Assembly (NCBI RefSeq): GCF_900142605.1
Contig: NZ_FRBL01000011.1
Coordinates: 177,131-241,130, forward strand
DNA: 64,000 nt
Reading direction: 5' to 3'
From: Chitinophaga jiangningensis
GTDB lineage: Bacteria; Bacteroidota; Bacteroidia; Chitinophagales; Chitinophagaceae
The notes under the pieces are model-generated. The model was given only the letters and a program-made list of their open reading frames with translations, had not been told where the DNA came from and ran no database searches. A program made the translations under genes and the position numbers. Shown here piece by piece: positions 34,779 to 44,405 of the stretch (the first letter of the stretch is position 1; each line of letters opens with the position of its first letter).

Positions 34779-36083
34779 TCAGATAAAAGCATTTAGCAGT
34801 AAAACGCCTGCCAAGCCTGCTGTGCCAACAATGGTTTCCATAACAGACCACGACAACAGGGTATTTTTTATACTCAGGTTAAAATATTCCTTAAACATCC
34901 AGAAGCCGGCATCGTTCACATGGGAAAACATTAAACTTCCCGCACCGATCGACAACACCATCAGGTTAGGATTGGTTCCTGCCTGCACCATCAACGGGGC
35001 TATCATGCCTGCGGCGGTGAGTCCGGCAATAGTAGCGGAACCTACACAGGCCCTGATCAGTGCGGCCATCAGCCAGCCCAGCACCAGTACCGGCACATGC
35101 CAGGTTTGCATGGCGGCTGCAATCTCGTTGCTTACACCGCTGTCTGCTAGCATCTGCTTCAACGCACCAGCGCCTGCAATGATGAGCACGATCATGGCCA
35201 CATCTTTCACCGCGTCGCCGTAGATCTGCATGAGTTGTTTCATATCACGGCCCTGTGCCAGACCCAGTGTAAAAGTAGCCACTATTATACATAGCAGCAT
35301 TACCATAGGCGCATCTCCGGCAAGCGTAAGCCAGGGAGTGGCACCAAGTATATGTGTGCAGGCCGTTGTGACCATCAGTAAAATAACGGGTAACAACGCC
35401 GTGAAGAAGCTATTATATCTCCCCGGTAAAACCTGACTGCTACTACTTTCCGCTACTTTAAACATGGGATTAGGGGTGGCTGGCATCTTCCGTAAAAAAC
35501 GGGAGAACACAGGCCCCGCCAAAATTAAAGCGGGAATGGCTACCAGCAGGCCGTACCACAACGTTAAGCCCATGTTGGCATGAAACTGTGTGACCAGCGC
35601 CGCCGGCGAAGGATGTGGCGGTAAAAAGCCATGCGTAATGCTCAGTGCCGCCAGCGTAGGTAAGCCAATGTAAACCGCCGGAAGTTTGTACTGATACACC
35701 ACGGAAAATATCAGGGGTACCATCAATACAAAGCCAACGCCGTAAAATAATGGTATACCGATGATAAACCCTGCAATCAATAGTGCCCATTGCAGGTATT
35801 TTTCGCCAAACAACTGCATGAGCGAATTAGCTATCTGCCTGGCAGCGCCACTTTCTGCGACCAGCTTGCCCAGCATGGCCCCCAGTACAATGATGGCCAG
35901 CAGCCCGCCGATGGTATCACCAATCCCTTTCTGTAAACTGGCTGGAATTTTTTCAGGCGGAATGCCCAGTAATAATCCTGCCAGTACCGACACCAGCATG
36001 AAGGCGATAAACGCATTCAGCTTTCCCCAGGTCAGCAGGAGAATGAGTAACAGCAGGCAAACAAATACGATTAAAAATGACAT
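34779..36083 (-). CDS. GntP family permease (gluconate:H+ symporter-like)
   Basis: Inner-membrane transporter of about 434 residues with at least 11 hydrophobic helices. I start it at MSFLIVFVCLLLLILLLTWG, because the longer ORF would extend 20 bp into the preceding GH20 gene. Typical GntP segments are VSVLAGLLLGIPPEKI, LQKGIGDTIGGLLAIIVLGA and FLPPHPSPAALVTQF. Known members carry gluconate, idonate, D-serine or other hydroxy/amino acids. In this operon it could take up a product made in the periplasm, such as a D-amino acid or sugar acid; that is inference. Confidence 0.92.
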   Translation of the reverse strand: MSFLIVFVCLLLLILLLTWGKLNAFIAFMLVSVLAGLLLGIPPEKIPASLQKGIGDTIGGLLAIIVLGAMLGKLVAESGAARQIANSLMQLFGEKYLQWALLIAGFIIGIPLFYGVGFVLMVPLIFSVVYQYKLPAVYIGLPTLAALSITHGFLPPHPSPAALVTQFHANMGLTLWYGLLVAIPALILAGPVFSRFLRKMPATPNPMFKVAESSSSQVLPGRYNSFFTALLPVILLMVTTACTHILGATPWLTLAGDAPMVMLLCIIVATFTLGLAQGRDMKQLMQIYGDAVKDVAMIVLIIAGAGALKQMLADSGVSNEIAAAMQTWHVPVLVLGWLMAALIRACVGSATIAGLTAAGMIAPLMVQAGTNPNLMVLSIGAGSLMFSHVNDAGFWMFKEYFNLSIKNTLLSWSVMETIVGTAGLAGVLLLNAFI

Positions 36084-36096
36084 AGGTGAAATGGCA

Positions 36097-38364
36097 TCAG
36101 TTAATTGAAATCTCATCCATCAGCAACATCGCATTGCCACCGGCACCGTACTCCCCTGCCGGAATTACACCTTTATTTTTGGCGTAAACCCTGATATAGC
36201 GGGCTTTTACAGGCTTCACCTGTATACGTACATTGTTGATTCCGTTGAGTAGAAATGTTTTTGTTTTAGTCATGGGCAGATAATGTACGCCATCGTTGGA
36301 ATATTGAAACTCCAGGATGGTGGGTGCCCACATCTTCTGCCAGTGGTAATTCAGTACATTGGTGGCCACCACTTTCACCGGCTGTGGTGTACCCAGGTCG
36401 ATCACCGCATCCAGGTCACGCTTGCTGAAACCCAGCCACTGCCCATCGTTGAACCGATGGGTACCTGTAATGCCATTTACCAGCGTTGAGGCGTTGGCGT
36501 TATATTTTGTATTAGGATCAGCTTTTATACTAATCTTAGCACCCGTTGACTTACTGATGGCAAACACCTGTTGAAATTCCCTGTATACCTGCTTTCCGTC
36601 AGCAAACAAGGCCGCACGGAGTGTAGTCGTATGCGTTAAACGCAACGGCCCTTCATAGCGCGGGCTGGTAGCTTCCGGAGCTCTACCGTTGGTGGTATAC
36701 CTGATCACTGCATTAGCAGCAGTTGTTTGCAGGGAGATGTTAAGGGCGCCCCTCTCCAGGCTATCGAGCCGGTAAGTGATTTCGTTGTGTACATCGGCGC
36801 CTGCAATACCCTTGCTTTTTAGCAGTTGCTGGTGTACGGCTACACGCTTTAAAAAATCGTTATAGTCCCGCGTTTGCTGCGTGGACCATGCCCGCTCCGC
36901 CATGGCCAGCATGCGCGGGTAAATCATGTAATTGGCCTGTTGTGCAGTAGGCAGGTATTCACTCCACATCTGCCCCTGCATACCGGAAATATAAGGCAGC
37001 AAAGCCGTATCACCGGCCGCATGCAGCGGATCATAATCATACACTTCCCGGAGCGGCGTGTAACCGCCGGCAGCGGTAGGTTCCACGGCGTAGAGGGATT
37101 GATAGTGATCAAAGTACAATTCATCTTCCGGCGTCATGATCACATGGTGCTGCTGCTTTGCGGCTTCCACTGCGCCTTCCACTCCGCGCCAGCTCATCAC
37201 GGTAGCTCCGTGGGCCAGCCCTCCTTCCAGGATTTCGTCCCAGCCCACCACCTTGCGGCCTTTGGACTGAATATATTGTGCAATACGTTTTACAAAATAG
37301 CTTTGCAGTTCATCCTCATTTTTCAGGTGCTCCGATTTCATACGTTGCTGGCAGGCCGGACATTTGGCCCAGCGCACTTTCGGGCACTCGTCCCCGCCGA
37401 GGTGAATATATTGGGAGGGGAACAATGCAAATACCTCGTCCAGCACATCTTCCAGGAAAGTAAAAGTGCTGTCGTTGCCGGCACAGAACACCTCATCAAA
37501 TATGCCCCAGAATTGCGCCGTTTTATACGGTCCTTTGGTACAACCCAGCTGCGGATAAGCTGCCAGCGCCGCCAGCGCGTGACCAGGCATTTCTATTTCA
37601 GGAATCACATTAATGTGCCGGGCAGTGGCGTAAGCTACCACCTCCCGTATTTCATCCTGCGTATAAAAACCGCCATACCTGCGGCCATCGAACTGATGCG
37701 GTAGTTCTTTCTTGTGGCCGATAAGTGTTTGGTCGCGCCAGGCTGCGATGGACTGTAATTTGGGATACCTTTTAATTTCTATTCTCCAGCCCTGGTCATC
37801 GGTAAGATGCCAGTGGAAATTGTTGATCTTATATAAAGCCAGCTGATCAATCAGTGTTTTGAGATAGTCGACAGTAAAAAAATGCCGGCCTACATCCAGG
37901 TGCATACCACGGTAGGCAAAGCGGGGATAATCTTTTATCAACACCCCGGGAACGATGAGTTCCTTTTGTTTGAGCTGCCATAGCTGCCGAAGGGTAGCAA
38001 TACCGTGTACAATACCGTCAGTACTGTATGCGGTGATGCGCACTTCATTGTTTGCAGCCTGTAGCTGGTAACCTTCCGGGGGCAGTTGCAGCGTGGTATC
38101 AACGCGGAGGACTATACGATTTTTTGCCTGTGCCGTTAAGGCAATGCCCAGCTGCTCTTCAATATAAGTGTGCAACAGCACTGCCAGGCCAGCGGTAGCG
38201 GCATCCGTTTCAATAGCGGTATTATGGGAGATAGTTACCGTTTCTGTTGTCCATTGTGTTTGCACAGGCAAAGGAATCAGGGCTGCCGTAGCAGCCTGAT
38301 TCCTTTGAGCAGCGGCATTTTGCCCGAGAGCCGCTATCAAAATTACGATCAGTAGTTTCTTCAT
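36097..38364 (-). CDS. GH20 beta-N-acetylhexosaminidase
   Basis: Secreted enzyme of 755 residues, signal peptide ending near QNAAAQ. Domain order: GH20b N-terminal domain (about 30-145), GH20 TIM barrel (about 148-490) with the catalytic pair Asp325-Glu326 in HLGGDECPKV, a chitobiase-type C-terminal Fn3-like domain (about 540-610) and a discoidin-like F5/8 type C domain (about 620-755). GH20 enzymes release terminal GlcNAc or GalNAc by substrate-assisted catalysis. The gene follows SusD by only 2 bp. It is likely periplasmic or surface-bound and trims the imported glycan. Confidence 0.95.
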   Translation of the reverse strand: MKKLLIVILIAALGQNAAAQRNQAATAALIPLPVQTQWTTETVTISHNTAIETDAATAGLAVLLHTYIEEQLGIALTAQAKNRIVLRVDTTLQLPPEGYQLQAANNEVRITAYSTDGIVHGIATLRQLWQLKQKELIVPGVLIKDYPRFAYRGMHLDVGRHFFTVDYLKTLIDQLALYKINNFHWHLTDDQGWRIEIKRYPKLQSIAAWRDQTLIGHKKELPHQFDGRRYGGFYTQDEIREVVAYATARHINVIPEIEMPGHALAALAAYPQLGCTKGPYKTAQFWGIFDEVFCAGNDSTFTFLEDVLDEVFALFPSQYIHLGGDECPKVRWAKCPACQQRMKSEHLKNEDELQSYFVKRIAQYIQSKGRKVVGWDEILEGGLAHGATVMSWRGVEGAVEAAKQQHHVIMTPEDELYFDHYQSLYAVEPTAAGGYTPLREVYDYDPLHAAGDTALLPYISGMQGQMWSEYLPTAQQANYMIYPRMLAMAERAWSTQQTRDYNDFLKRVAVHQQLLKSKGIAGADVHNEITYRLDSLERGALNISLQTTAANAVIRYTTNGRAPEATSPRYEGPLRLTHTTTLRAALFADGKQVYREFQQVFAISKSTGAKISIKADPNTKYNANASTLVNGITGTHRFNDGQWLGFSKRDLDAVIDLGTPQPVKVVATNVLNYHWQKMWAPTILEFQYSNDGVHYLPMTKTKTFLLNGINNVRIQVKPVKARYIRVYAKNKGVIPAGEYGAGGNAMLLMDEISIN

Positions 38365-38366
38365 GG

Positions 38367-39926
38367 TTATTTATCCCACCACATTCTTGTTGTTAAGAGA
38401 TCAGGACCCTGGCGGTTAACTGCTGCCTTGTAATTGATGGCGTTGATACTTTGTTCCTGGCCGGAGTATGGGAGTCGACGTGGAATAGTACCACCGGTAG
38501 CATTACTGCGGTAGTTAACGGGCACCAGTACCGGATAACCTGTGCGACGCCAGTTGGCATAAGCTTCCATTTCATCCAGCAGATGCGCTACCCAATACTG
38601 GGAGTGAATCTGATCCATTTTTTGTTCGAGTGTACCGGCAGCGTTGAAAGGATGTGCTGCAAGGTACGCGTCAATTTTCGGCTGACTGATAACGCCGCCT
38701 TCACCGAATAAGGTAAGACTGCGCATCGCGCCTGCCACGCCATCCCTGTAATATTGCGCCGCATCGCCGGATACCCATCCGCGGGTAGCGGCTTCGCTGA
38801 GCAGCAGGTTGGTTTCAGCATTCGTTAATATTAATAAAGGTGCTGCGTATTTCAAAATTGTATTAGGATTCGGCTCTGAATACGTCACGAAATCATTCGG
38901 TTTGGAGTCCAGGCCATTAGGCATACCTTTCTGCAAAGCGGAGCTGGTATCTGCCTTATCATTATTCCATACTACGGAAAGTACCGGCAGGCGTGGGTCA
39001 GCATTGTTTTTCAGGTAGTCGATAAATGTTTTGCTGAACTTACTCCATTCCAGGTTGTTGGCACCTTTTGAATTGATGGTGTAATCCTGGTTAATGAGTT
39101 CTACGGCAACGGGGTTCTGGTTGTACGGCTGTGGGCCGCTGGCATAGGTTACAACCGCGTTGTCCGCAGCATCCAGGATTACACCACCGGTGGCTGCTTT
39201 CTGCACCCAGTCTTTCACCGGGATTTTACCGTCGGTCACTTTCGTGAGGCGCATGGCTACGCGCAGCATGAGGGAGTAACCGAATTTCTTCCATTTATTC
39301 ACATCTCCTTTAAAGATATAATCAGCGCCGCCAAACGTAGGCTGAGCGGGATCAAACGCTTTAATCGCCTCGTCCAGCTCCTTGAGCATGTCCGCGTAAA
39401 TATCTGCCTGTGCATCATACGCTGGCGCAAATACGCCGTTACGTGCCTGTGCTGCCTGCGTGTATGGTACATCTCCATATAAATCCGTAATACGCTGCAT
39501 GAGCAATACTTTCCAGATACGGGCGGCCGACAGCTTATTCACCGAAGTACCGGCTACTTTGCCGGATTTGTTGGCATCAATGATGTCCTGCACGTTCAGG
39601 ATAGAATTCGTATAGGCGTAACGGAAGTAGAAGCCCTGGTAAAAATCGTTGACTGCATATTTATCACCGGAGCCGGAGCCACCGATTTCCTTGGCCACTG
39701 CAAAGTGCTGTACATAGGTACCGCAGTGGAGGTAGGAGCTGTAGTAGTAAGCGCGATCGTATACATAGCTTCCCTTAAGCAAACTCTGTGAGAACATGTA
39801 GTCCACATTCATGTTCGTAGAGGCGTTAGGGTTGGTATTCAGTTCCTCGAAGCCTTTGTCGCAGGAAGCCAGTCCCAGCGCTGCTCCCAGGAGCAAGAGG
39901 TATTTATATTTTGACAAACGTTGCAT
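38367..39926 (-). CDS. SusD/RagB family lipoprotein (SusD-like 2)
   Basis: SusD homologue of 519 residues, lipobox Cys22 (GLASC). It belongs to the shorter SusD-like_2 group: FEELNTNPNAST after the lipobox, YFRYAYTNSILNVQDIID in the TPR half and the end segment LLDEMEAYANWRRTGYPVL. It binds the ligand on the cell surface and caps the SusC channel encoded 12 bp upstream. It is followed at once by the GH20 gene, which suggests an amino-sugar-containing ligand. Confidence 0.94.
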   Translation of the reverse strand: MQRLSKYKYLLLLGAALGLASCDKGFEELNTNPNASTNMNVDYMFSQSLLKGSYVYDRAYYYSSYLHCGTYVQHFAVAKEIGGSGSGDKYAVNDFYQGFYFRYAYTNSILNVQDIIDANKSGKVAGTSVNKLSAARIWKVLLMQRITDLYGDVPYTQAAQARNGVFAPAYDAQADIYADMLKELDEAIKAFDPAQPTFGGADYIFKGDVNKWKKFGYSLMLRVAMRLTKVTDGKIPVKDWVQKAATGGVILDAADNAVVTYASGPQPYNQNPVAVELINQDYTINSKGANNLEWSKFSKTFIDYLKNNADPRLPVLSVVWNNDKADTSSALQKGMPNGLDSKPNDFVTYSEPNPNTILKYAAPLLILTNAETNLLLSEAATRGWVSGDAAQYYRDGVAGAMRSLTLFGEGGVISQPKIDAYLAAHPFNAAGTLEQKMDQIHSQYWVAHLLDEMEAYANWRRTGYPVLVPVNYRSNATGGTIPRRLPYSGQEQSINAINYKAAVNRQGPDLLTTRMWWDK

Positions 39927-39937
39927 GCGGTTAGGTT

Positions 39938-42900
39938 TTAAAATTTCACGTTCAGGTTAAGACCATAGCTTCTTGTTGGCGGTACACCAAACATTTCAAA
40001 GCCTTGTGCGCTACCATTGCTGAAGGTTGATTCCGGATCGATATTCGGCGCATTTTTATACAGGATCAGCAGGTTTCTGGCCACAAAGGATACAGAGGCG
40101 TTCTGCACTTTGGCGAAAGAAAGCAGCTGTGTGGGAATATTGTAAGAGAGCACCACCTGGCGCAGTTTGATGAAGCTGGCGTCGTAGATGAATTTCTCAG
40201 AGATATTTTTCCAGTTGTCGTAATACTGCTGGATACCGGTGCTGTAGTTAAACGTTTTGGTAAACGGTTTACCATCTGCATCCACGCCGGTAACAGTGAG
40301 CCCGTCAGTACGGCCGGGGAGCGTGATTTTAGTAAGACCAAAGCGGGTGCCATACAGGTTGGTGCCGGAGTATACTTTACCACCAAAGCGGCCATCGATG
40401 AGGAAGTTCAGATCGAAGCGCTTGTAGCGGAAGCTGTTGGTGATACCACCGGTTGTAGGTGCGATACCGGTGCCATAATCCTGCAGGTCTGTTCTTAATT
40501 CGTAGCCGTTGTTTTTGTCGTACATGGTGTTGCCGTTAGCATCCTTTTTCACGCCATAGCCCATGATGGAGCTGTAAGGCTTGCCTACCTGTGCGTAGAG
40601 GAATGCGTAGGAGTTCACTGTTTTATCCAGTTCCAGGCTGTTGAGGCCGTTGAGGGATTCTACACGGTTACGGTTATACGCCATGTTCAGACTTACTTCC
40701 CAGCTAAAATTTTTGTTTTTGTAAGGGGTGCCGTTGATCAGGATTTCAACGCCCTTGTTACTCATTTCACCTACGTTGAGGTAGGCGTAGTTGTAGCCGG
40801 CCGACTGGCTGATGGCTACGCGCATGATATCGTTCACGGTTCTGCGTTGGTAGAGGGTAACATCGAAGCCGATGCGGTTGTTGGCAAAGCGGCCTTCCAG
40901 GCCGAGTTCTGCGGTGGTGGACGTATATGGCTTCAGGTTAGGATTAGGCGCTACCAGTTCACCGGAGGTGGTACCAGTTGTTTGCGTAGGTGTTTGCAAG
41001 GGTTGGTTGTTATGACCACCGCCTGGCACCATGCTGTAGGTTTGGTTCAGTGCGTACGGCATAGGTGCGCCGCCGCCTACCTGTGCCCAGCTGGTTCTGA
41101 TTTTAGCGTAATCTACCCATTTAGGCATGGCCACTGCTTCTGACAGCAGGAAGCTGGCACCTACGGAAGGGTAGAAAATGTTATTGCTGGTGGCAGCCAG
41201 GGTGGAGAACCAGTCGTTTCTTCCTGTTACGGAGAGATACAGGTAGTCCTTGAAGCTGAGGTCCACGGAACCGAACACCGAATTGGTGGCCAGTCGCTGA
41301 TTCAGCACTGTAGTGGTGAGGCCGAGCACATTGGAAGGGTCGTAGAATCCTGGCTGGAAGAAGGTACGGCCTTGCATGGTGGTGGCATCGTTGATGCTTT
41401 TGCGGCGGTTACCACCGGCGAGGGCGGTGAGCTGGAGGTCGCGACTGATTTTCGTGTTGTAGTTGAAAGTCAGTTCCGCATTGGTTTCGGTGATGGCGGC
41501 ATCTGTTTGCAGATAGTAGCCATCTGTGTAGTAGGCAGTACCTGAAGGCACGATACCTACGAAGGTGCTGCTGGTGCGGTCGGTAGTTACGCGGCCGCGT
41601 ACAAAGAAGTTGTCGAGCAGGTTGTATTTGATACCGAGGTTACCGATGAAGCGGTTACGATCGTCGTGGTTCTGGAATTTGTTAACGGCGAAGTATGGGT
41701 TGGTAGCGAATTCGGAAGGGTTCCATTTCACTTCGTTACCATTTTTATCGTAGCCGGGTTCCAGGTTGCGAATATCAACCGTGTTGGCGATCATATAGGT
41801 ACCCCAGTTAGGGTTGCCGGTAGCGTCACCAACGCCGGATCTGTTCTGTGATTTCTCGATGTTGTATTGTGCGTACCCTTCCACGCTGAGGCGTTTGCTG
41901 AGGTTGGCGTTTACACCAAGGTTAAATATTTTTTTGTTGAGGTGCTGGTTAGGAACCAGGCCTCGGTTGTTCATATCGGAGAGGGAGGCGCGGAAAGACG
42001 CGGCTTCGTTACCACCGGAAAAGCCTACTGTATTGGTGAAGGTATTGCCGAGGTTATAGAAGTTTTTGATATTGTTTTTCTGTGCCGAGTAAGGGCGGGC
42101 TACGCCATCGAACTGGATGACGGGGGTGCCGTCGATTTTAGGCCCCCAGGAGAGGCGGCCTGCGCTGATGGCTTCATTTTGCGTGGTAGGCTTTTTACCG
42201 TTTACGCCAGAGCCATATTCATATTGCCAGTCGGGCGTGATGGAAGGTGACTCCAGGGTGAAGGTGCCGTTATAGTCGACGCCGATGCCTTTTTGTTTCA
42301 CGCCTTTTTTGGTTGTGATGAGGATAACGCCGTTGGCGGCGCGGGAGCCGTAGAGGGCGGCGGCGGGGCCACCTTTGAGTACGGTGATGGATTCGATATC
42401 ATCCGGGTTGATGCCGCCGATACCGTCGCCGCGGTCCTGGTTGAGGCCTATGGAGCCGTTACCGTTGGATGGGCGGGCTGCGGTGGTGTTATCGATGGGC
42501 ATACCATTGATCACGTACAGCGGCTGATCATCGCCGTTGAGGGAGCCGGTACCGCGAATGACTACACGACTGGAGGCGCCTGGGCCGCCTGCGAGGGAGG
42601 CTGCGTTTACGCCGGCTACTTTACCGGTGAGGGCGTCACCGAGGTTCATGGCGCGGGCTTTGGTGAAGTCGGAGCCTTTTACTTCTGTGATGGCGTAGGC
42701 CGTAGCTTTCTTCTCTTTTTTGATACCCAGTGCCGTTACCACGAGTTCGTTGAGGGCTTTGGAAGAGAGTTCCAGCTGGATTTGGATGTTGGTTTGTCCG
42801 GCGGCTACGCTCACTTCTTTTTTATCGTAACCGATAAACGATACCAGTAAGGTGACGTTGGTTCCCTGGAGGTTATCCGGCAGTTTAACGGTGAACTGCC

Positions 42901-43102
42901 CTTCCAGGTTGGTGGTGGCGCCGATTCCTTTGGCGTTGAGCAGGGATACGTTGGCGCCGATAATTTTTTGTCCGTCGGTACCGGCAACGGTACCGGAGAT
43001 CTGGGCGGCTTTGTTTTGAGCGAAGCTCACCACACTGCTACAGATACAGTACAGGCATAGTAGCAATTTCGTGAAAGTTGCCAGGTTTAAGACATTTTTC
43101 AT
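39938..43102 (-). CDS. SusC/RagA family TonB-linked outer-membrane transporter
   Basis: TonB-dependent transporter of about 1054 residues. I place the start at MKNVLNLATFTKLLLCLY, which gives a normal signal peptide; an ATG nine codons upstream is possible. Carboxypeptidase-regulatory-like domain (ISGTVAGTDGQKIIGANVSL), TonB-box region LNELVVTALGIKKEKK, plug with PLYVINGMPIDN and AAALYGSRAANGVILITT, and a barrel ending in SYGLNLNVKF. First gene of a six-gene operon and divergent from a DeoR regulator, which likely controls it. Confidence 0.95.
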   Translation of the reverse strand: MKNVLNLATFTKLLLCLYCICSSVVSFAQNKAAQISGTVAGTDGQKIIGANVSLLNAKGIGATTNLEGQFTVKLPDNLQGTNVTLLVSFIGYDKKEVSVAAGQTNIQIQLELSSKALNELVVTALGIKKEKKATAYAITEVKGSDFTKARAMNLGDALTGKVAGVNAASLAGGPGASSRVVIRGTGSLNGDDQPLYVINGMPIDNTTAARPSNGNGSIGLNQDRGDGIGGINPDDIESITVLKGGPAAALYGSRAANGVILITTKKGVKQKGIGVDYNGTFTLESPSITPDWQYEYGSGVNGKKPTTQNEAISAGRLSWGPKIDGTPVIQFDGVARPYSAQKNNIKNFYNLGNTFTNTVGFSGGNEAASFRASLSDMNNRGLVPNQHLNKKIFNLGVNANLSKRLSVEGYAQYNIEKSQNRSGVGDATGNPNWGTYMIANTVDIRNLEPGYDKNGNEVKWNPSEFATNPYFAVNKFQNHDDRNRFIGNLGIKYNLLDNFFVRGRVTTDRTSSTFVGIVPSGTAYYTDGYYLQTDAAITETNAELTFNYNTKISRDLQLTALAGGNRRKSINDATTMQGRTFFQPGFYDPSNVLGLTTTVLNQRLATNSVFGSVDLSFKDYLYLSVTGRNDWFSTLAATSNNIFYPSVGASFLLSEAVAMPKWVDYAKIRTSWAQVGGGAPMPYALNQTYSMVPGGGHNNQPLQTPTQTTGTTSGELVAPNPNLKPYTSTTAELGLEGRFANNRIGFDVTLYQRRTVNDIMRVAISQSAGYNYAYLNVGEMSNKGVEILINGTPYKNKNFSWEVSLNMAYNRNRVESLNGLNSLELDKTVNSYAFLYAQVGKPYSSIMGYGVKKDANGNTMYDKNNGYELRTDLQDYGTGIAPTTGGITNSFRYKRFDLNFLIDGRFGGKVYSGTNLYGTRFGLTKITLPGRTDGLTVTGVDADGKPFTKTFNYSTGIQQYYDNWKNISEKFIYDASFIKLRQVVLSYNIPTQLLSFAKVQNASVSFVARNLLILYKNAPNIDPESTFSNGSAQGFEMFGVPPTRSYGLNLNVKF

Positions 43103-43129
43103 GTTAGTGGTTTGGTTGATATTCTTCAA

Positions 43130-43435
43130 ATAATGCGGAAATACGTGTCTAAAAGTAGGAAAAGATTTGATTTCTGCAAATTATTTGCAAATATTTCTGC
43201 AATATTAACGCAAACAAATTTTAGAATGCGTTTATGTGTAAGGTTAAATTATTGATAATTAACAACTAATGAATTTACAATTACCGCAAAAATCGAATTT
43301 GAAATAATAAAAATGCAAAAAATCATTCTATAAGGATTATTTTTGTTGTATGTATTATATTAGTCGTAAATCTTATACTCAAAAAGATAACCGAGCTATA
43401 ATACTTTCATCTAAATTCAGAATTGTCGACACGCT
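43130..43435. promoter_or_regulatory. Divergent control region between SusC and DeoR genes
   Basis: A 306-bp AT-rich region containing both promoters. A direct repeat at 43171-43206 (TTTCTGCAAATTATT then TTTCTGCAATATT, 23 bp apart, with an intervening TTTGCAAA palindrome) is a candidate operator for the adjacent DeoR-type regulator. No gene is visible. Confidence 0.5.
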
Positions 43436-44221
43436 ATGGATAGTGCAAATACCCAAGACCAGCTGCCCCCGGTGACTCTCACCAAAAAAGCCAGGAAGCA
43501 GCTCATCATTCAACAGGTGAATATCCACACCCGCATTACATATACGGAACTGGTAAACCTGATCAACGTATCAGAAGATACCATCCGCCGCGACGTGAAC
43601 GAGCTTGCGGACGACGGGGAAGTGGTGAAGATCAAGGGTGGCGCCATGTCCATTGCCTATCACTATGGCCATGAAAGCGAGACCTACGCACAAACAAACA
43701 AGCTGGTAATTGCCGATAAAACACTGCAATTATTGCGGGACGATATGATCGTACTCATCGGCGGTGGTACCACTATCCGGGAGTTCATTAAAAAGATCCC
43801 CAATAACCTCAAAGCCACCTTCATCACCGTGAATGTACTCAGCGCCGTAGAGCTGCTGGATAAGCCCATGATTAAAACAATCGTAATAGGAGGCCAGATT
43901 TCAGCGTATTCGCAGATGACGGTGAGCGGGGAAGTATTTGAGTATTTATCCAACATCAAAGCTGACCTCTGTATCATTGGCACCAACGCCATCGACCCGG
44001 TAAACGGCCTCACAGATGCGGACTGGGAAACGATACAGGTGAAAAAAGCGATGATAAAAGCCGCAGATAAAGTTGCAATTCTTGCAATTTCTGAAAAGCT
44101 GAATTCGTCGATGAAAATGAAGATCGCAGACCTCTCAGATATTCATTACCTGATCACGGAACTGCCGGCGGACAGTAAGGAGTTACAGGCGTATAAGGCG
44201 AAGGAGCTGGTGATATTGTAG
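43436..44221 (+). CDS. DeoR/GlpR family transcriptional regulator
   Basis: Regulator of 261 residues. The N-terminal winged helix has the family signature (ITYTELVNLINVSEDTIRRD then LADDGEVVKIKGGAM, about 35-76). The C-terminal effector domain is of the ISOCOT/DeoR-C type, with VLIGGGTTIREFIKKIP, TVNVLSAVELL and DLCIIGTNAIDPVNGLTDAD. Such proteins usually repress sugar operons and respond to a phosphorylated sugar. It is divergent from the SusC-GH20-dipeptidase operon, the likely target; an amino-sugar phosphate would be a reasonable effector, but this is inference. Confidence 0.93.
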   Translation: MDSANTQDQLPPVTLTKKARKQLIIQQVNIHTRITYTELVNLINVSEDTIRRDVNELADDGEVVKIKGGAMSIAYHYGHESETYAQTNKLVIADKTLQLLRDDMIVLIGGGTTIREFIKKIPNNLKATFITVNVLSAVELLDKPMIKTIVIGGQISAYSQMTVSGEVFEYLSNIKADLCIIGTNAIDPVNGLTDADWETIQVKKAMIKAADKVAILAISEKLNSSMKMKIADLSDIHYLITELPADSKELQAYKAKELVIL

Positions 44222-44247
44222 TTGCTCGCAAAGGATTTTTAAGCGGG

Positions 44248-44332
44248 GGCGCCTTCGGCGCCTGTGGCGCGGTCTTTTTTGCACGCTAAGCAGCAAAGCA
44301 GGTAAGCAGCAAAGGATTTTGTTTTGTTGTTT
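44248..44332 (+). repeat. Hairpin plus CAAAGCAGC repeat module
   Basis: Perfect GGCGCC-TTC-GGCGCC hairpin (44248-44262), GGCGCGGTCTTTTTTGCACG, then CTAAGCAGCAAAGCAG, GTAAGCAGC and the TTTTGTTTTGTTGTTT tail. It is the mirror partner of the copy at 45296. Confidence 0.88.
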
Positions 44333-44366
44333 TAGGGTTTTTATTTTTTATCCCTTCGGGAGATAT

Positions 44367-44400
44367 AAAAGCGGCGGAGCCAATGGCCCCGCCGCTTTTT
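44367..44400. terminator. Bidirectional hairpin terminator
   Basis: Stem GCGGCGG-A-GCC with GGC-C-CCGCCGC, one mismatch, loop AAT, T-run on the plus strand (44396-44401) and a short A/T-run on the other side. It lies just past the stop of the minus-strand Thg1-like gene at 44406 and may serve that gene, DeoR, or both. Confidence 0.7.
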
Positions 44401-44405
44401 TGTAT

